Below, piece after piece: positions 8,774 to 18,859 of a stretch of 64,000 nt of DNA (position 1 is its first letter; every line of letters begins with the position of its first letter). Under the pieces are notes generated by a model. The model did not search any database and was not told the DNA's origin. It saw nothing but the letters and a program-made list of their open reading frames with translations. This DNA comes from Methylobacterium brachythecii (GTDB lineage: Bacteria; Pseudomonadota; Alphaproteobacteria; Rhizobiales; Beijerinckiaceae): positions 620,001 to 684,000 of the forward strand of contig NZ_JACIDN010000003.1 of NCBI RefSeq assembly GCF_014196345.1, in the 5' to 3' direction. A program made the translations under genes and the position numbers.

Positions 8774-9700
8774 ATGAGGATGAACCGGAGGGCGCTCCTC
8801 CTCGGAGCCGGGGCGACCGTCGCCGCCGGCAGCCCGGCGGTCGCGGGCGAGACCGGATTCGTCCCGCTCTGGCCGGGCACGCCGCCGGGTGGCGGCGGCC
8901 CTTCCGGCCCGATGGAGGCCACGGACAGGGGTGCGATCCTCTCGATTACAGTGCCGGGCCTCGAAGTCTTCGTGCCGGAGATCCCGAACGGCGCGGCCGT
9001 GCTCGTCGCGGCGGGTGGCGGCTATCGGCGGATCATGATGGAGCTGGAGGCACGGCCTGCCGCCCGCTGGCTCGCCGCGCGCGGCATCACCGCCTTCGCC
9101 CTGGTCTACCGTCTGCCGCGCGAGGACTGGCCGGTAGGTCGGCTGGCGCCTCTGCAGGACGCCCAGCGGGCGCTGCGCCTGATCCGGGCGCGGGCCGGCC
9201 GCTACGGGCTCGATCCCGAGCGCATCGGCGCGCTCGGTTTCTCGGCGGGCGGCTATCTGGTGGGACTGGCCGCGACGCGCTTCGACCGGCCGACCTACGA
9301 TCCGGTGGACGCGGCGGATGCCCTCTCCGCGAGGCCGTCGGGGGCAGCCTTGGCCTATCCCGTCATCACGCTGGAGCAGCCCTACGACGGCACGTCGACC
9401 GCCCACCAGGTCGTCGGCCGTCATGGTGACCCTGCTCTCGCACACGAATGGTCAGTTCAGACGGGGGTCCGGGCCGGCGGGCCGCCGGTCTTCCTCGTCC
9501 ACGCCGAGGACGATCAGGTCGCTGATGCCGCGAACACCCGGATCATGGCGCAAGCCTGCATGCGGGCCGGCGTCCCCGTCGAACTGCATCTGCCGCAGAC
9601 CGGCCGCCACGGCTTCGGAATGGGCCGCCCGGGCACGGAGAGCGAGTCCTGGCCTGGCTGGTACGAGGCCTGGCTGCGGCAAGCCGGCATGCTGGGCTGA
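8774..9700 (+). CDS. Tat- or Sec-exported alpha/beta hydrolase (esterase, BD-FAE-like)
   Basis: 308 aa. It begins MRMNRRALLLGAGATVAAG, an RR-containing signal resembling a Tat leader, with cleavage near AVAG. The fold is an acetyl-xylan esterase/BD-FAE-like alpha/beta hydrolase. The oxyanion region is VAAGGGYRRI, the nucleophile elbow GFSAGG (Ser near residue 158), the acid FLVHAEDDQVAD and the His TGRHGFGMG. It probably hydrolyses a carboxylic ester in the periplasm; substrate unknown. A second ATG at 8780 is possible. It stands alone, with a 132-base gap to the next gene. Confidence 0.83.
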   Translation: MRMNRRALLLGAGATVAAGSPAVAGETGFVPLWPGTPPGGGGPSGPMEATDRGAILSITVPGLEVFVPEIPNGAAVLVAAGGGYRRIMMELEARPAARWLAARGITAFALVYRLPREDWPVGRLAPLQDAQRALRLIRARAGRYGLDPERIGALGFSAGGYLVGLAATRFDRPTYDPVDAADALSARPSGAALAYPVITLEQPYDGTSTAHQVVGRHGDPALAHEWSVQTGVRAGGPPVFLVHAEDDQVADAANTRIMAQACMRAGVPVELHLPQTGRHGFGMGRPGTESESWPGWYEAWLRQAGMLG

Positions 9701-9832
9701 CCTCTCGAAGGATGACGGCTCTATCCCGCTCGACCCTGACCAGACGGGCAGGCCGTTCACGCGACGGCGGGATCGTGGCATCTGCGGCTCCCGTCTGCGA
9801 GAACCGCGCAAGGCAACCGACCGGAGCCCCTG

Positions 9833-10966
9833 ATGTCCACGGACTCGACCGACCGCGTCCTGATCGTCGGCGGTGGCGTCGCCGGGCTCGCGCTGGCGCG
9901 GGCTCTGCATCGCCGCAACGTCCCAGCGCTCGTTCTCGAACGCCGATCCGGGCCAGCCGATGCGGGGCTCGCCGTCAACCTGCCGGGCAATGCGATCCGC
10001 GCCCTGGGCGAACTCGGGCTCGCCGACGCGCTGGTTCAAACCGGCACGGCCATCCGCCACCGCTCCTATCGGACCGAGCGCGACCGGACCCTGTTTTCGA
10101 TCGACGAGGCGGCTTTCTGGGACGCCGGCGCGCAGCCGCGCTGCATGCGCCGCGCCGACCTGCTGCGTCTGCTGAGGTTGGGCCTGCCGGACGGGACGGT
10201 CCGCGAGGATTGCGGGGTCTTCGCGATCCGGCAGGACGAGACCGGCGTCACCGTCGCGCTGACGGACGGCACCAGCGAGCGCGGCAGCCTTCTGGCCGGT
10301 GCGGACGGCGTCCACTCGACGGTGCGTCGCGCGCTGTTTGGCGAGGCGACGCTCGGCGCGGCCGTGCTGGCCCGTGCGAGCTGGCGCTTCATGGCGCCCA
10401 ATCCGGGCATCGACGGCTGGACCCTTTGGAGCGGGCGGCGTGGGCTGTTCCTGCTCATCCCGGTCGAGGGCGAGGCCTATGGCTGGGCCGCCCTTACGGG
10501 AGACGCGCCGGCGGGCAGCGATCTCGCGGCGGCGGCCTCGGTCTTCGGCAGCTTCCCGAGCCCGGTGCGCGAGACCCTGTCCTGGATCCTCGCGCGGCCG
10601 GATGCGATCTACCATTCGCCGCTCGAAGAGGTTCGCATCCCGAGCTGGACCAGCGGCCGTACGCTCCTGGTGGGCGACGCCGCGCATGCCACCGCGCCGG
10701 TTTGGGCGCAGGGTGCCGCGATGGCGCTCGAAGACGCGTTGGTGCTGGCCCGGCTGCTGGCCGAGCACCCGGATCGCAGCACCGTCGGGGAGGCGTATGA
10801 GAGACTGCGCCGCCCGCGCGTCGAGCATGTCCAGGCAATGACGGACCGCGTTTCCCGCAGCGCCCGTCGCCCGGGCTGGCTGCAGCGGAGGCTGCTGCCC
10901 ATCGTCGGGCCGAAGAGCTACCGCGCAACCTACGAGCCGCTGCGGCGATCCGTTCTCGAGGGGTGA
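9833..10966 (+). CDS. FAD-dependent monooxygenase (salicylate hydroxylase-like)
   Basis: 377 aa, class A flavoprotein hydroxylase. It has the dinucleotide motif VLIVGGGVAGLALARAL at residues 9-25, the middle motif GADGVHSTVR near 155-165, and the FAD/ribityl motif VGDAAHATAPVWAQGAAMAL near residue 280. It would insert one oxygen atom into an aromatic or unsaturated ring using NAD(P)H. The substrate cannot be told from sequence. No ring-cleavage genes or regulator are adjacent. It converges with the leftward diguanylate cyclase gene 31 bases away. Confidence 0.85.
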   Translation: MSTDSTDRVLIVGGGVAGLALARALHRRNVPALVLERRSGPADAGLAVNLPGNAIRALGELGLADALVQTGTAIRHRSYRTERDRTLFSIDEAAFWDAGAQPRCMRRADLLRLLRLGLPDGTVREDCGVFAIRQDETGVTVALTDGTSERGSLLAGADGVHSTVRRALFGEATLGAAVLARASWRFMAPNPGIDGWTLWSGRRGLFLLIPVEGEAYGWAALTGDAPAGSDLAAAASVFGSFPSPVRETLSWILARPDAIYHSPLEEVRIPSWTSGRTLLVGDAAHATAPVWAQGAAMALEDALVLARLLAEHPDRSTVGEAYERLRRPRVEHVQAMTDRVSRSARRPGWLQRRLLPIVGPKSYRATYEPLRRSVLEG

Positions 10967-10997
10967 CGCCGCGCTTCGGACGCCCGACGTCGGACTG

Positions 10998-12719
10998 TCA
11001 CTCGGCGGCGATCGCCAGCCGGCTGGCTTGCTCGTCCGAGCTGCCGTCGTGGCCCCGCCACCCGGAGCGCATCGGCGCCAGGGCGACCTGGTTGCGGCCG
11101 TTGTGCTTGGCCCGGTAGAGGGCCGTGTCGGCGGCCTTGACCAGCTCCGCACTGGTGCTCGACGTGCAGGGCACCGAGGACACGCCGAGCGAGGCCGAAA
11201 CCTGCGCTCCGTGGGCGCCCGACAGGCCCTCGATCCGCGCGCGGATCTGCTCGGCCTTGATCGCCGCGTCGTCGAGATCGCAATCGGGCAGGAACACGAT
11301 CAGCTCCTCGCCGCCGTAGCGGCAGGCCACATCCGTCTCGCGGAGCGTGCCGACGATGGCCGCCGCGGCCTCGCGCAGCACGGCGTCGCCGGTGGCGTGG
11401 CCGTGCTCGTCGTTCAGCCGCTTGAAATGGTCGAGATCGATCATGATCACCGAAACCGTGCGGCCCTCGCGCTCGGCGAGGCGCACGTAGCGGTCGAGGC
11501 TGTCCTCCATGTAGCGGCGATTGTAGAGGCCGGTGAGCGGGTCGCGCAGCGCCTGGTTGCGCAGCTTCTCGCGCAGCGCGATGTTCGACAGCGCCAGCGA
11601 CATGGCGTCACCCAGCGCCGAGCTCAGTGAGAGGATGTCGGAGAGCCGCGCCTCGGCCTCGGCGCCGTAGGCGAAGATCTGCAGCAGCCCGAGGTTCTCA
11701 CCACGGGCCGTCATCGGGATCTCCAGGGCGGCGACACCCGTAGCATGGTGCTCGCAGCAGAGCGCCTTGCCGCCGCTGCGGTTGATGTGTGGCTTGCCGC
11801 GCTTCATCGCCCAGCACTGGTTGACGGTGATCGTTTCGGGCAGCGCGCCTGCCTCCTCGCAGGACCAGGAGGTCGAGAGCACCAGCCGGTCGCGCGAATT
11901 GTTGAACACGTAGAGCGCGCCGCCGAAGCCCTTGATCAGTTCGCCCGCCGTGGCGCGCAGAACCGCGTTGGCATCGTGGTGATCCGCCGCGCTCTGCAGC
12001 ATGTCGGTCATCTCGAAGAGGTGCCCGACCTGGGTGCGGGATTCGTCCATTTGCCCGATGGCTGCCTGCCGCGCGCGGGCATCGCGCGCGCCGGCCCGGA
12101 AGGCGAAGATCATCACGGCGCCGATTAGCAGCTCCGAGAGCAGCACGAAGACCTTGCCGAATTCGATGCGCGTCTCATGGGGCGCGAATTGCGCGTTCCA
12201 ATCGACCAGGAAGCGGTCGAAGGCGGTGCGCAATCCGGCGACCTGGGCGGCGCTGCCGCGCTCGCGCAGCAGGGCCTGCGCCTCCTCGAGCCGGCCCTCG
12301 CGCGCCACCGCCAGCACGTCGGTCCAGCTCGTCTCCAGCGTCTTCACGATGGCGACCGCAGAGCGCCGCGTGCCGTCCGGTGCGCGCAGGTAGCGGTCGA
12401 GCTGCGCGAGCTGGGCGTCGCGGCTGTGCAGCGCCTCCAGGGCGCGGCTATAGGTGGAGTGCTCGACCGCGCGATCGCCCAGGGCCTTGTTCAGCACGTA
12501 GCCCTCGGCATCCATCAGGGCTTCCTGAGCGATGCGCATCTGCCGTCCGCCCTCACGCAGATCGAGCAGGGCCTGCTGGTTCCAGTTGGTGAAGAAGAAG
12601 CCCGACAGCACGATGGTGATCATCAGGCCGACGAGGCAGAACTGGCCGATGAGCCGCCGCCCGATCCGGCCGCCGCGCTCGGGCACGGAGGTCTGCAGGG
12701 CGGCGTCGGTGATGAGCAT
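10998..12719 (-). CDS. Membrane diguanylate cyclase (four-helix sensor-GAF-GGDEF)
   Basis: 573 aa from ATG 12719. Helix 1 lies at about 24-44 and helix 2 near 185-205, enclosing a CHASE3/four-helix-bundle-like periplasmic domain. A GAF-like domain with several Cys and His residues follows (about 235-385; NQCWAMKRGKPH, CCEHH). The GGDEF domain starts near 405 (DPLTGLYNRRYM). The active site reads GGEEL, a tolerated variant, and RETD five residues upstream is a product-inhibition (RxxD) site. It makes cyclic di-GMP. ATG 12719 is chosen over an upstream TTG at 12788. The Cys/His-rich GAF could bind a metal or haem, which is inference. Confidence 0.88.
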   Translation of the reverse strand: MLITDAALQTSVPERGGRIGRRLIGQFCLVGLMITIVLSGFFFTNWNQQALLDLREGGRQMRIAQEALMDAEGYVLNKALGDRAVEHSTYSRALEALHSRDAQLAQLDRYLRAPDGTRRSAVAIVKTLETSWTDVLAVAREGRLEEAQALLRERGSAAQVAGLRTAFDRFLVDWNAQFAPHETRIEFGKVFVLLSELLIGAVMIFAFRAGARDARARQAAIGQMDESRTQVGHLFEMTDMLQSAADHHDANAVLRATAGELIKGFGGALYVFNNSRDRLVLSTSWSCEEAGALPETITVNQCWAMKRGKPHINRSGGKALCCEHHATGVAALEIPMTARGENLGLLQIFAYGAEAEARLSDILSLSSALGDAMSLALSNIALREKLRNQALRDPLTGLYNRRYMEDSLDRYVRLAEREGRTVSVIMIDLDHFKRLNDEHGHATGDAVLREAAAAIVGTLRETDVACRYGGEELIVFLPDCDLDDAAIKAEQIRARIEGLSGAHGAQVSASLGVSSVPCTSSTSAELVKAADTALYRAKHNGRNQVALAPMRSGWRGHDGSSDEQASRLAIAAE

Positions 12720-13085
12720 GGCTCGGCCTTGAAGGTCTCGACGGTCGAGATCGCAAGCGCGCAGAACAGCACGAACGTCACCAAGCAAGCGTCAACGAAG
12801 ATCGTTAATCGCGCGGCAAGTCCTCGATGGATCGCCCGCCGATCGCATCGGGGCCGGCCTCTGAATGACCTTGATCGGCAACGGCTTAGCGAAAGCACGA
12901 GCGATCCGGCCACATGTCGAGGAAACTGCTTTCCAAATCGGGTCGCGTGAAACGCCTCCGGCAACCACGCCGCACGCCCCGACGGCACCGCGATGGAGGC
13001 GAGCGGCCACCTGCGCGTGTAACGTTTTGTGACGGCGAGCGGTCTGGCGTTGCCGGCGCGCCATGCGTCCCTATGCTGGCTCTCG
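12720..13085. other. Divergent intergenic region
   Basis: 366 bases between the leftward cyclase and the rightward response regulator. No gene is supported. It contains the tandem TGTRAC box described separately, just upstream of the response regulator start. The cyclase promoter must also lie here. Confidence 0.5.
13018..13033 (+). promoter_or_regulatory. Tandem TGTAAC-GTTT-TGTGAC box upstream of the response regulator
   Basis: Two direct hexamers TGTAAC and TGTGAC start ten bases apart, the spacing expected for a tandem OmpR-family response-regulator dimer. The box ends 53 bases before the regulator ATG. The same 16-base pattern, with the A and G exchanged between hexamers and on the opposite strand, recurs at 15205-15220 before a GCG_CRPN gene. 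Confidence 0.6.
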
Positions 13086-13811
13086 ATGAACGTCGGAACG
13101 ACCCTCGCGATCGTCGAGGATGACCCGGAAATCCGCGCGCTGCTCGGCGGACTCCTCGAGGGCGAGGGGTTCTCCGTGCGCGCGCTCGACGGGGGCGCGG
13201 CCCTCGACCGGTTGCTCGCCCATGGCCCGGTGCCCGATCTCGTGGTGCTCGACTGGATGCTGCCGGGCGAGGACGGCCTCTCGATCTGCCGGCGCCTGCG
13301 CGCGGCGGGAGGGCCGCCGATCATCATGCTCACGGCCAAGGACGAAGATATCGACCGGGTGCTCGGACTGGAAATGGGCGCCGACGATTACGTCTCGAAG
13401 CCGTTCAACCCGCGGGTGCTGCTGGCGCGCATCCGCGCGGTCCTGCGCCGGGTGAGGCCGAGTCACGACGAGCCTGCCGAGGCACCCAGGCGAATGCGCG
13501 TCGGCGATCTCGTGGTGGATGCCGGCGCCCGCCGCGTGCTGACCGCAGAGGCCGCGAGCGAGATCGTGCTGACCAGCGCCGAGTTCGACCTGCTGATGTG
13601 CTTCGTCACCCGGCCGCAGCGCGTCCTCTCGCGCGACCAGCTTCTCGACTGGACGCGCGGGCGCGTGGCCGACGCCTTCGACCGCACCATCGACGTCCAG
13701 GTCAGCCGACTGCGCAAGCGGCTGGAGGAGGGTGGGAGTGCGGCTGCCGGGCAGATCAAGACGGTGCGCAACGCCGGCTACATCCTCGCCGCCTCGGTCG
13801 AGCCGGCCTGA
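13086..13811 (+). CDS. OmpR-family response regulator
   Basis: 241 aa. The receiver domain (residues 1-125) has the acidic pair EDD, phospho-acceptor Asp in VVLDWMLPGEDGL, Thr/Lys switch MLTAKDEDID and KPFNPR. The C-terminal winged helix (about 145-238) ends with DVQVSRLRKRLE and TVRNAGYIL. ATG 13086 starts exactly where the receiver begins; the frame is open 57 bases further upstream. The histidine kinase follows 3 bases after the stop, so the two form one operon. The upstream tandem box suggests autoregulation. Confidence 0.92.
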   Translation: MNVGTTLAIVEDDPEIRALLGGLLEGEGFSVRALDGGAALDRLLAHGPVPDLVVLDWMLPGEDGLSICRRLRAAGGPPIIMLTAKDEDIDRVLGLEMGADDYVSKPFNPRVLLARIRAVLRRVRPSHDEPAEAPRRMRVGDLVVDAGARRVLTAEAASEIVLTSAEFDLLMCFVTRPQRVLSRDQLLDWTRGRVADAFDRTIDVQVSRLRKRLEEGGSAAAGQIKTVRNAGYILAASVEPA

Positions 13812-13814
13812 GCC

Positions 13815-15194
13815 ATGCTCGGACGCATCGGCCTGCTCGGTCGCCTCACGCTCATTCTGATGCTGGCGCTCGCCGTGGTGATCGGCGCGGCCATCGCAAT
13901 CGGGCATTTCGAGCGCAACGCCTCGCGCCGGACCTTCACCGGCCCCTATCCGCGCCTCGCCCAGGCCGCAGGCATCATCGACCTCGTGCGCGAGGCGAAC
14001 CCGGCCCTGCGCGCCAGCATCCTGCGCGCGGTCAACGACCCGCACATGCGCGCCGCCATCGTCGAGACGGCACCCGCCGAGACCGGCGACCTGCGCCGGG
14101 CGCCGCGCATCGAGACGACGTTGCGCAACTTCGCCGGCGGCAAGATCGTGGGGGACCTGCGCGCCTATACCGGTGCCTCGGTGCCGGAACGCCCCTCCGC
14201 GCTCAGCACCGAGGGCCGGCCGGCCCGGATCGTCTGGCAGATGCCGGACGGGCACTTCCTGGTTATCGAGGACGTCGAGCCCGCCCGTGGCATCAACCTG
14301 CGGCTGTTCGGGCTGCCGCCGGGCCTCTGGATCGGACTGCTCGGCTTTCTCGTCGCCGGCCTCGCGCTCTACACGACGCAGCGGGAGATGCGCCCCCTGC
14401 GTCGCCTCACCGCCGCCGCGGAGGGCTTCGATGGCGGCCCCGTGGACCGCGAGGCCGCCGCCATCGGCTCTGACGGCGCCCCCGACATTCGCCGCCTCGC
14501 CCGCGCCGTCCAGGGCATGCAGGAACGCGTCGCCGGGCTGCTGCAGGAGCGCTCCTTCCTGATCGGGGCGATCTCGCACGACATCAAGACCTACCTGACC
14601 CGGCTGCGCCTGCGCGCCGAGAGCGTGCCGGACGAGGCCGCGCGCGAGCGCATGATCGGCGACGTCGACGCCATGGCCGACCTGATCGACACCTCCCTGG
14701 CCTTCGCCCGCGGCACCGCGATCTCGCGGAGGCGCGAGCGGGTCGACCTCGCCGATCTCGCGGCGATCGAAGTGGCCGAGCGCGATGCCCTCGGGCAGCC
14801 GGTCGGCCTCGCCGGCGGCGACGGGGGAGGGCCGGACGACGCCGTGGTGGCGGGCGATGCGGTGGCCCTGCGGCGCGTGCTGACCAACCTCGTCGACAAC
14901 GCCGTGAAGTTTGGCCGCCAGCGCGTGGAGGTGGCGCTGGAGGTCAGCGCGGAGGCCTGCCGCGTCTGCGTCGAGGATGACGGCCCGGGCGTCGGCGAGG
15001 CGCAGCGCGCGGCGATCTTCAGCCCCTTCTACCGGGTCGAGGGCTCGCGCAACCGGCACACGGGCGGCAGCGGGCTCGGTCTCGCCATCGCGCGGCAGAT
15101 CGTGGAGGCCCATGGCGGCACCCTCGCGGTGGCGGATGGCCGCCTCGGCGGCGCCTGCTTCTCCTTCAGCCTGCCGCGCGCGGCCCGAGGCTGA
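13815..15194 (+). CDS. Sensor histidine kinase (EnvZ/RstB-like)
   Basis: 459 aa. Two membrane helices (about 10-32 and 170-195) flank a ~135-residue periplasmic sensor. A HAMP region (REMRPLRRLTAAAEGF) precedes the H-box ISHDIKTYLTRLRLRAE with the phospho-accepting His. The ATPase domain shows NLVDNAVKFG (N-box), EDDGPGVGEAQ (G1) and GGSGLGLAIARQIVEAHGG (G2). It phosphorylates the preceding regulator. The signal is unknown. The box in front of the next gene points to a secreted GCG_CRPN protein as a target. Confidence 0.92.
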   Translation: MLGRIGLLGRLTLILMLALAVVIGAAIAIGHFERNASRRTFTGPYPRLAQAAGIIDLVREANPALRASILRAVNDPHMRAAIVETAPAETGDLRRAPRIETTLRNFAGGKIVGDLRAYTGASVPERPSALSTEGRPARIVWQMPDGHFLVIEDVEPARGINLRLFGLPPGLWIGLLGFLVAGLALYTTQREMRPLRRLTAAAEGFDGGPVDREAAAIGSDGAPDIRRLARAVQGMQERVAGLLQERSFLIGAISHDIKTYLTRLRLRAESVPDEAARERMIGDVDAMADLIDTSLAFARGTAISRRRERVDLADLAAIEVAERDALGQPVGLAGGDGGGPDDAVVAGDAVALRRVLTNLVDNAVKFGRQRVEVALEVSAEACRVCVEDDGPGVGEAQRAAIFSPFYRVEGSRNRHTGGSGLGLAIARQIVEAHGGTLAVADGRLGGACFSFSLPRAARG

Positions 15195-15204
15195 GACGGG
15201 CACG

Positions 15205-15241
15205 GTTACAAAACGTCACATCGCGACGAGCCCACGTCACA
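15205..15241 (-). promoter_or_regulatory. Response-regulator-type box before the GCG_CRPN gene
   Basis: On this strand GTTACA-AAAC-GTCACA (15205-15220) is the reverse complement of TGTGAC-GTTT-TGTAAC, matching the box at 13018 apart from the A/G exchange. A third half-site GTCACA starts at 15236, 21 bases or two helical turns beyond the second. The array lies 82-118 bases before the ATG at 15323. Confidence 0.6.
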
Positions 15242-15322
15242 TCCGGGAAGGAGACGGGGCGCAGCATCCTTCCGACGGTGGAGGCAGACAGAGCCGCCGC
15301 CGCATTCGGAGGATTTTTCAAG

Positions 15323-15601
15323 ATGCTGAAGAGCTTCGTCGCAGCCCCCGTGCTGGCGCTCGGCATGGCCATGTCGCTCGCCGGGCCGGCCTCGGCTCTG
15401 CCGATCGTGAACGCCGTCGATACCGGGGGCGATGCCCGGATCATCCAGGTCTATGGCGGCTGCGGACCCATGGGCCATCGCGGACCCTATGGCGGCTGCC
15501 GCTCCGGCGGGCAGTGGGGCGGCTACGGACGCGGCCGCGCCTGCCCGCCCGGCTTCCACCTCGGCCCCTACGGCCGCAAGTGCTGGCCGAACCGCTTCTG
15601 A
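15323..15601 (+). CDS. Secreted GCG_CRPN-type small protein
   Basis: 92 aa. The Sec signal peptide is about 24 residues (LAGPASALP). The mature part is Gly/Arg/Cys-rich, with GCGPMGHRGPYGGCRSGG then CPPGFHLGPYGRKCWPN, two copies of the GCG...C(R/W)PN pattern. Such proteins are frequent in Methylobacterium and Bradyrhizobium and have no proven function. ATG 15323 follows GGAGGA. The gene sits downstream of the two-component system, with matching regulator boxes in its leader. Confidence 0.75.
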   Translation: MLKSFVAAPVLALGMAMSLAGPASALPIVNAVDTGGDARIIQVYGGCGPMGHRGPYGGCRSGGQWGGYGRGRACPPGFHLGPYGRKCWPNRF

Positions 15602-15754
15602 GGCGAGCGGCCGGGCGCCCCGATGACATGAGGCGGCCGGCCCAAACCCTCGCACCGAGTTGCCGCGGCCACGGCATCGTCAACCGGAGCGGCGTGCTGT
15701 CTTGCGGCGCCTGACGCCGACCGCCCGTCGCCCCCCAGCATGAGGAGACCAACC

Positions 15755-16087
15755 ATGCGTCGACACTGGATCGCAGCGCCCCTCCTGGCCCTCGGCCTCA
15801 TCGGGGCGAGCGCCGGCATCGCCGAAGCCCGCGACGGCTGCGGCCCCGGCTTCCACCGCGGCTTCTACGGCTATTGCCGCCCGAACCGCTGGGCACCGCG
15901 CTTCTACGGCGGCTACGCCTACGGCCCCCGCTTCCACGGCTACCGCCGCTTCGGCTGGGGCGGCCCGCGCTGGCACCGCTGGGGTGGATGGGGCGGCCCG
16001 CGCCGCTTCGGCTGGCACGGTGGCTGGCATCACGCCGGATGGCACGGCGGCTGGCACCGGGGCGGCGGCTGGCATCACCGTTGGTGA
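15755..16087 (+). CDS. Second secreted GCG_CRPN-type protein (Gly/Trp/His-rich)
   Basis: 110 aa. Signal peptide ending at IAEARDG, then GCGPGFHRGFYGYCRPN, a clear GCG_CRPN unit. The remaining ~65 residues are a low-complexity tail of WHGGW/HRW repeats with many His, Trp, Gly and Tyr residues. Such tails may bind metals or surfaces (inference). ATG 15755 is preferred over ATG 15740 because GAGGAG sits 7 bases upstream. It follows the first copy by 153 bases, and a tandem duplication with later divergence is likely. Confidence 0.75.
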   Translation: MRRHWIAAPLLALGLIGASAGIAEARDGCGPGFHRGFYGYCRPNRWAPRFYGGYAYGPRFHGYRRFGWGGPRWHRWGGWGGPRRFGWHGGWHHAGWHGGWHRGGGWHHRW

Positions 16088-16096
16088 GCGTGGAAG

Positions 16097-16117
16097 CGAA
16101 CGGATCGCCGTTCGTTT
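16097..16117 (+). terminator. Intrinsic terminator after the GCG_CRPN genes
   Basis: CGAACGG-atcg-CCGTTCG followed by TTT: seven perfect base pairs, a tetraloop and a short U-run, 10 bases after the stop codon. Confidence 0.6.
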
Positions 16118-16222
16118 CGCCGGACAGACGGGACGCTCGTCCCGCCTGTCCCAGGGCGTCTCACGCTGCTGGAGGCCCGGAACCGTCGCAGTTCCTCGCG
16201 CGCGGGAGGCGGGCTGCCGGGA

Positions 16223-16250
16223 TTGACAGCGCGACGTTGATGTGTAATTA
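16223..16250 (+). promoter_or_regulatory. Sigma-70-type promoter, probably the former vapBC promoter
   Basis: TTGACA (16223-16228), 16 bases, then TAATTA (16245-16250), a close match to the housekeeping consensus in an otherwise GC-rich region. It now precedes only the 3' remnant of a toxin gene. Confidence 0.5.
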
Positions 16251-16283
16251 TTCCTAGATCCTCGATAAGCCTAGCCGCTTGCG

Positions 16284-16478
16284 ATGATCGAGCGGCAAGG
16301 GTTCGGCTTGCTCGGCATCGACCGAGCCCATCTCACGGAATTGACCGGCTTGCCACGTCATGCGGACCATCGCGATCCGTTCGACCATCTGCTCATCGCG
16401 CAGGCCATCGCGGAAGACGCGACGTTCCTGTCGGAGGATCAGATGACGCAGCGCTACCCGACGGTTCGGCTCGCCTAG
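16284..16478 (+). pseudogene. C-terminal remnant of a VapC-type PIN-domain toxin
   Basis: 64 codons matching only the last half of a PIN-domain ribonuclease: GLLGIDRAHLTELTGLPRH, then DHRDPFDHLLIAQAIAED and TFLSEDQMTQRYP. The acidic residue in RDPFD belongs to the C-terminal part of the active site. The N-terminal half with the first catalytic Asp (usually LLLDTH) is absent, and an in-frame stop lies 12 bases upstream of the ATG. There is no antitoxin gene. An intact-looking promoter remains 34 bases upstream, so an internal deletion that removed vapB and the 5' half of vapC is the simplest explanation. Not expected to be a toxin. Confidence 0.75.
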
Positions 16479-16498
16479 TCTACGCCTATACGATCACT

Positions 16499-18589
<2,091 letters not shown>

Positions 18590-18603
18590 ACCTCGTCATT
18601 ACC

Positions 18604-18630
18604 GGAACAAACAGGAAACAGAAAGCCGTT
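18604..18630 (+). promoter_or_regulatory. EcfG-type promoter motif, distal (GGAAC-N18-CGTT)
   Basis: GGAAC at 18604-18608 and CGTT at 18627-18630, spacer 18, reading rightward from just outside the parE start. This matches the alphaproteobacterial general stress sigma factor consensus. The transcript would run about 220 bases before the 64-aa ORF. Confidence 0.45.
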
Positions 18631-18777
18631 TCCCGAGGGCCGGAGGCGGGGCACCATCGCATAGGGGCCGGGGGTGGTGCCAGTGATCGGCAGCAACGCC
18701 GGGCCGCCTTGTGACGGCCGTGTCACCGAACTGTCGGGCGAGCGTGGTTAAAATCGCGTCGCCTGCACTTTAGCGCC

Positions 18778-18803
18778 GGAACCGACCCCGACCTTTGCGC
18801 GTT
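18778..18803 (+). promoter_or_regulatory. EcfG-type promoter motif, proximal (GGAAC-N17-CGTT)
   Basis: GGAAC at 18778-18782 and CGTT at 18800-18803, spacer 17, matching the EcfG (sigma-EcfG) consensus. It lies 57 bases before the ATG at 18860, leaving room for a short leader with its ribosome binding site at about 18847. Confidence 0.6.
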
Positions 18804-18859
18804 GGTTCTCGAATGCTTAAGCTTGAGCGGCCGACTCGGCCGACAGGGAGACGCCTCCG

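Noticed and set aside
18714..18729. GTGAC-GGCCGT-GTCAC palindrome between parE and the stress peptide
   Set aside because: It is inverted and not the direct TGTRAC repeat of the two-component box. No conserved partner site, so not called a regulatory element.
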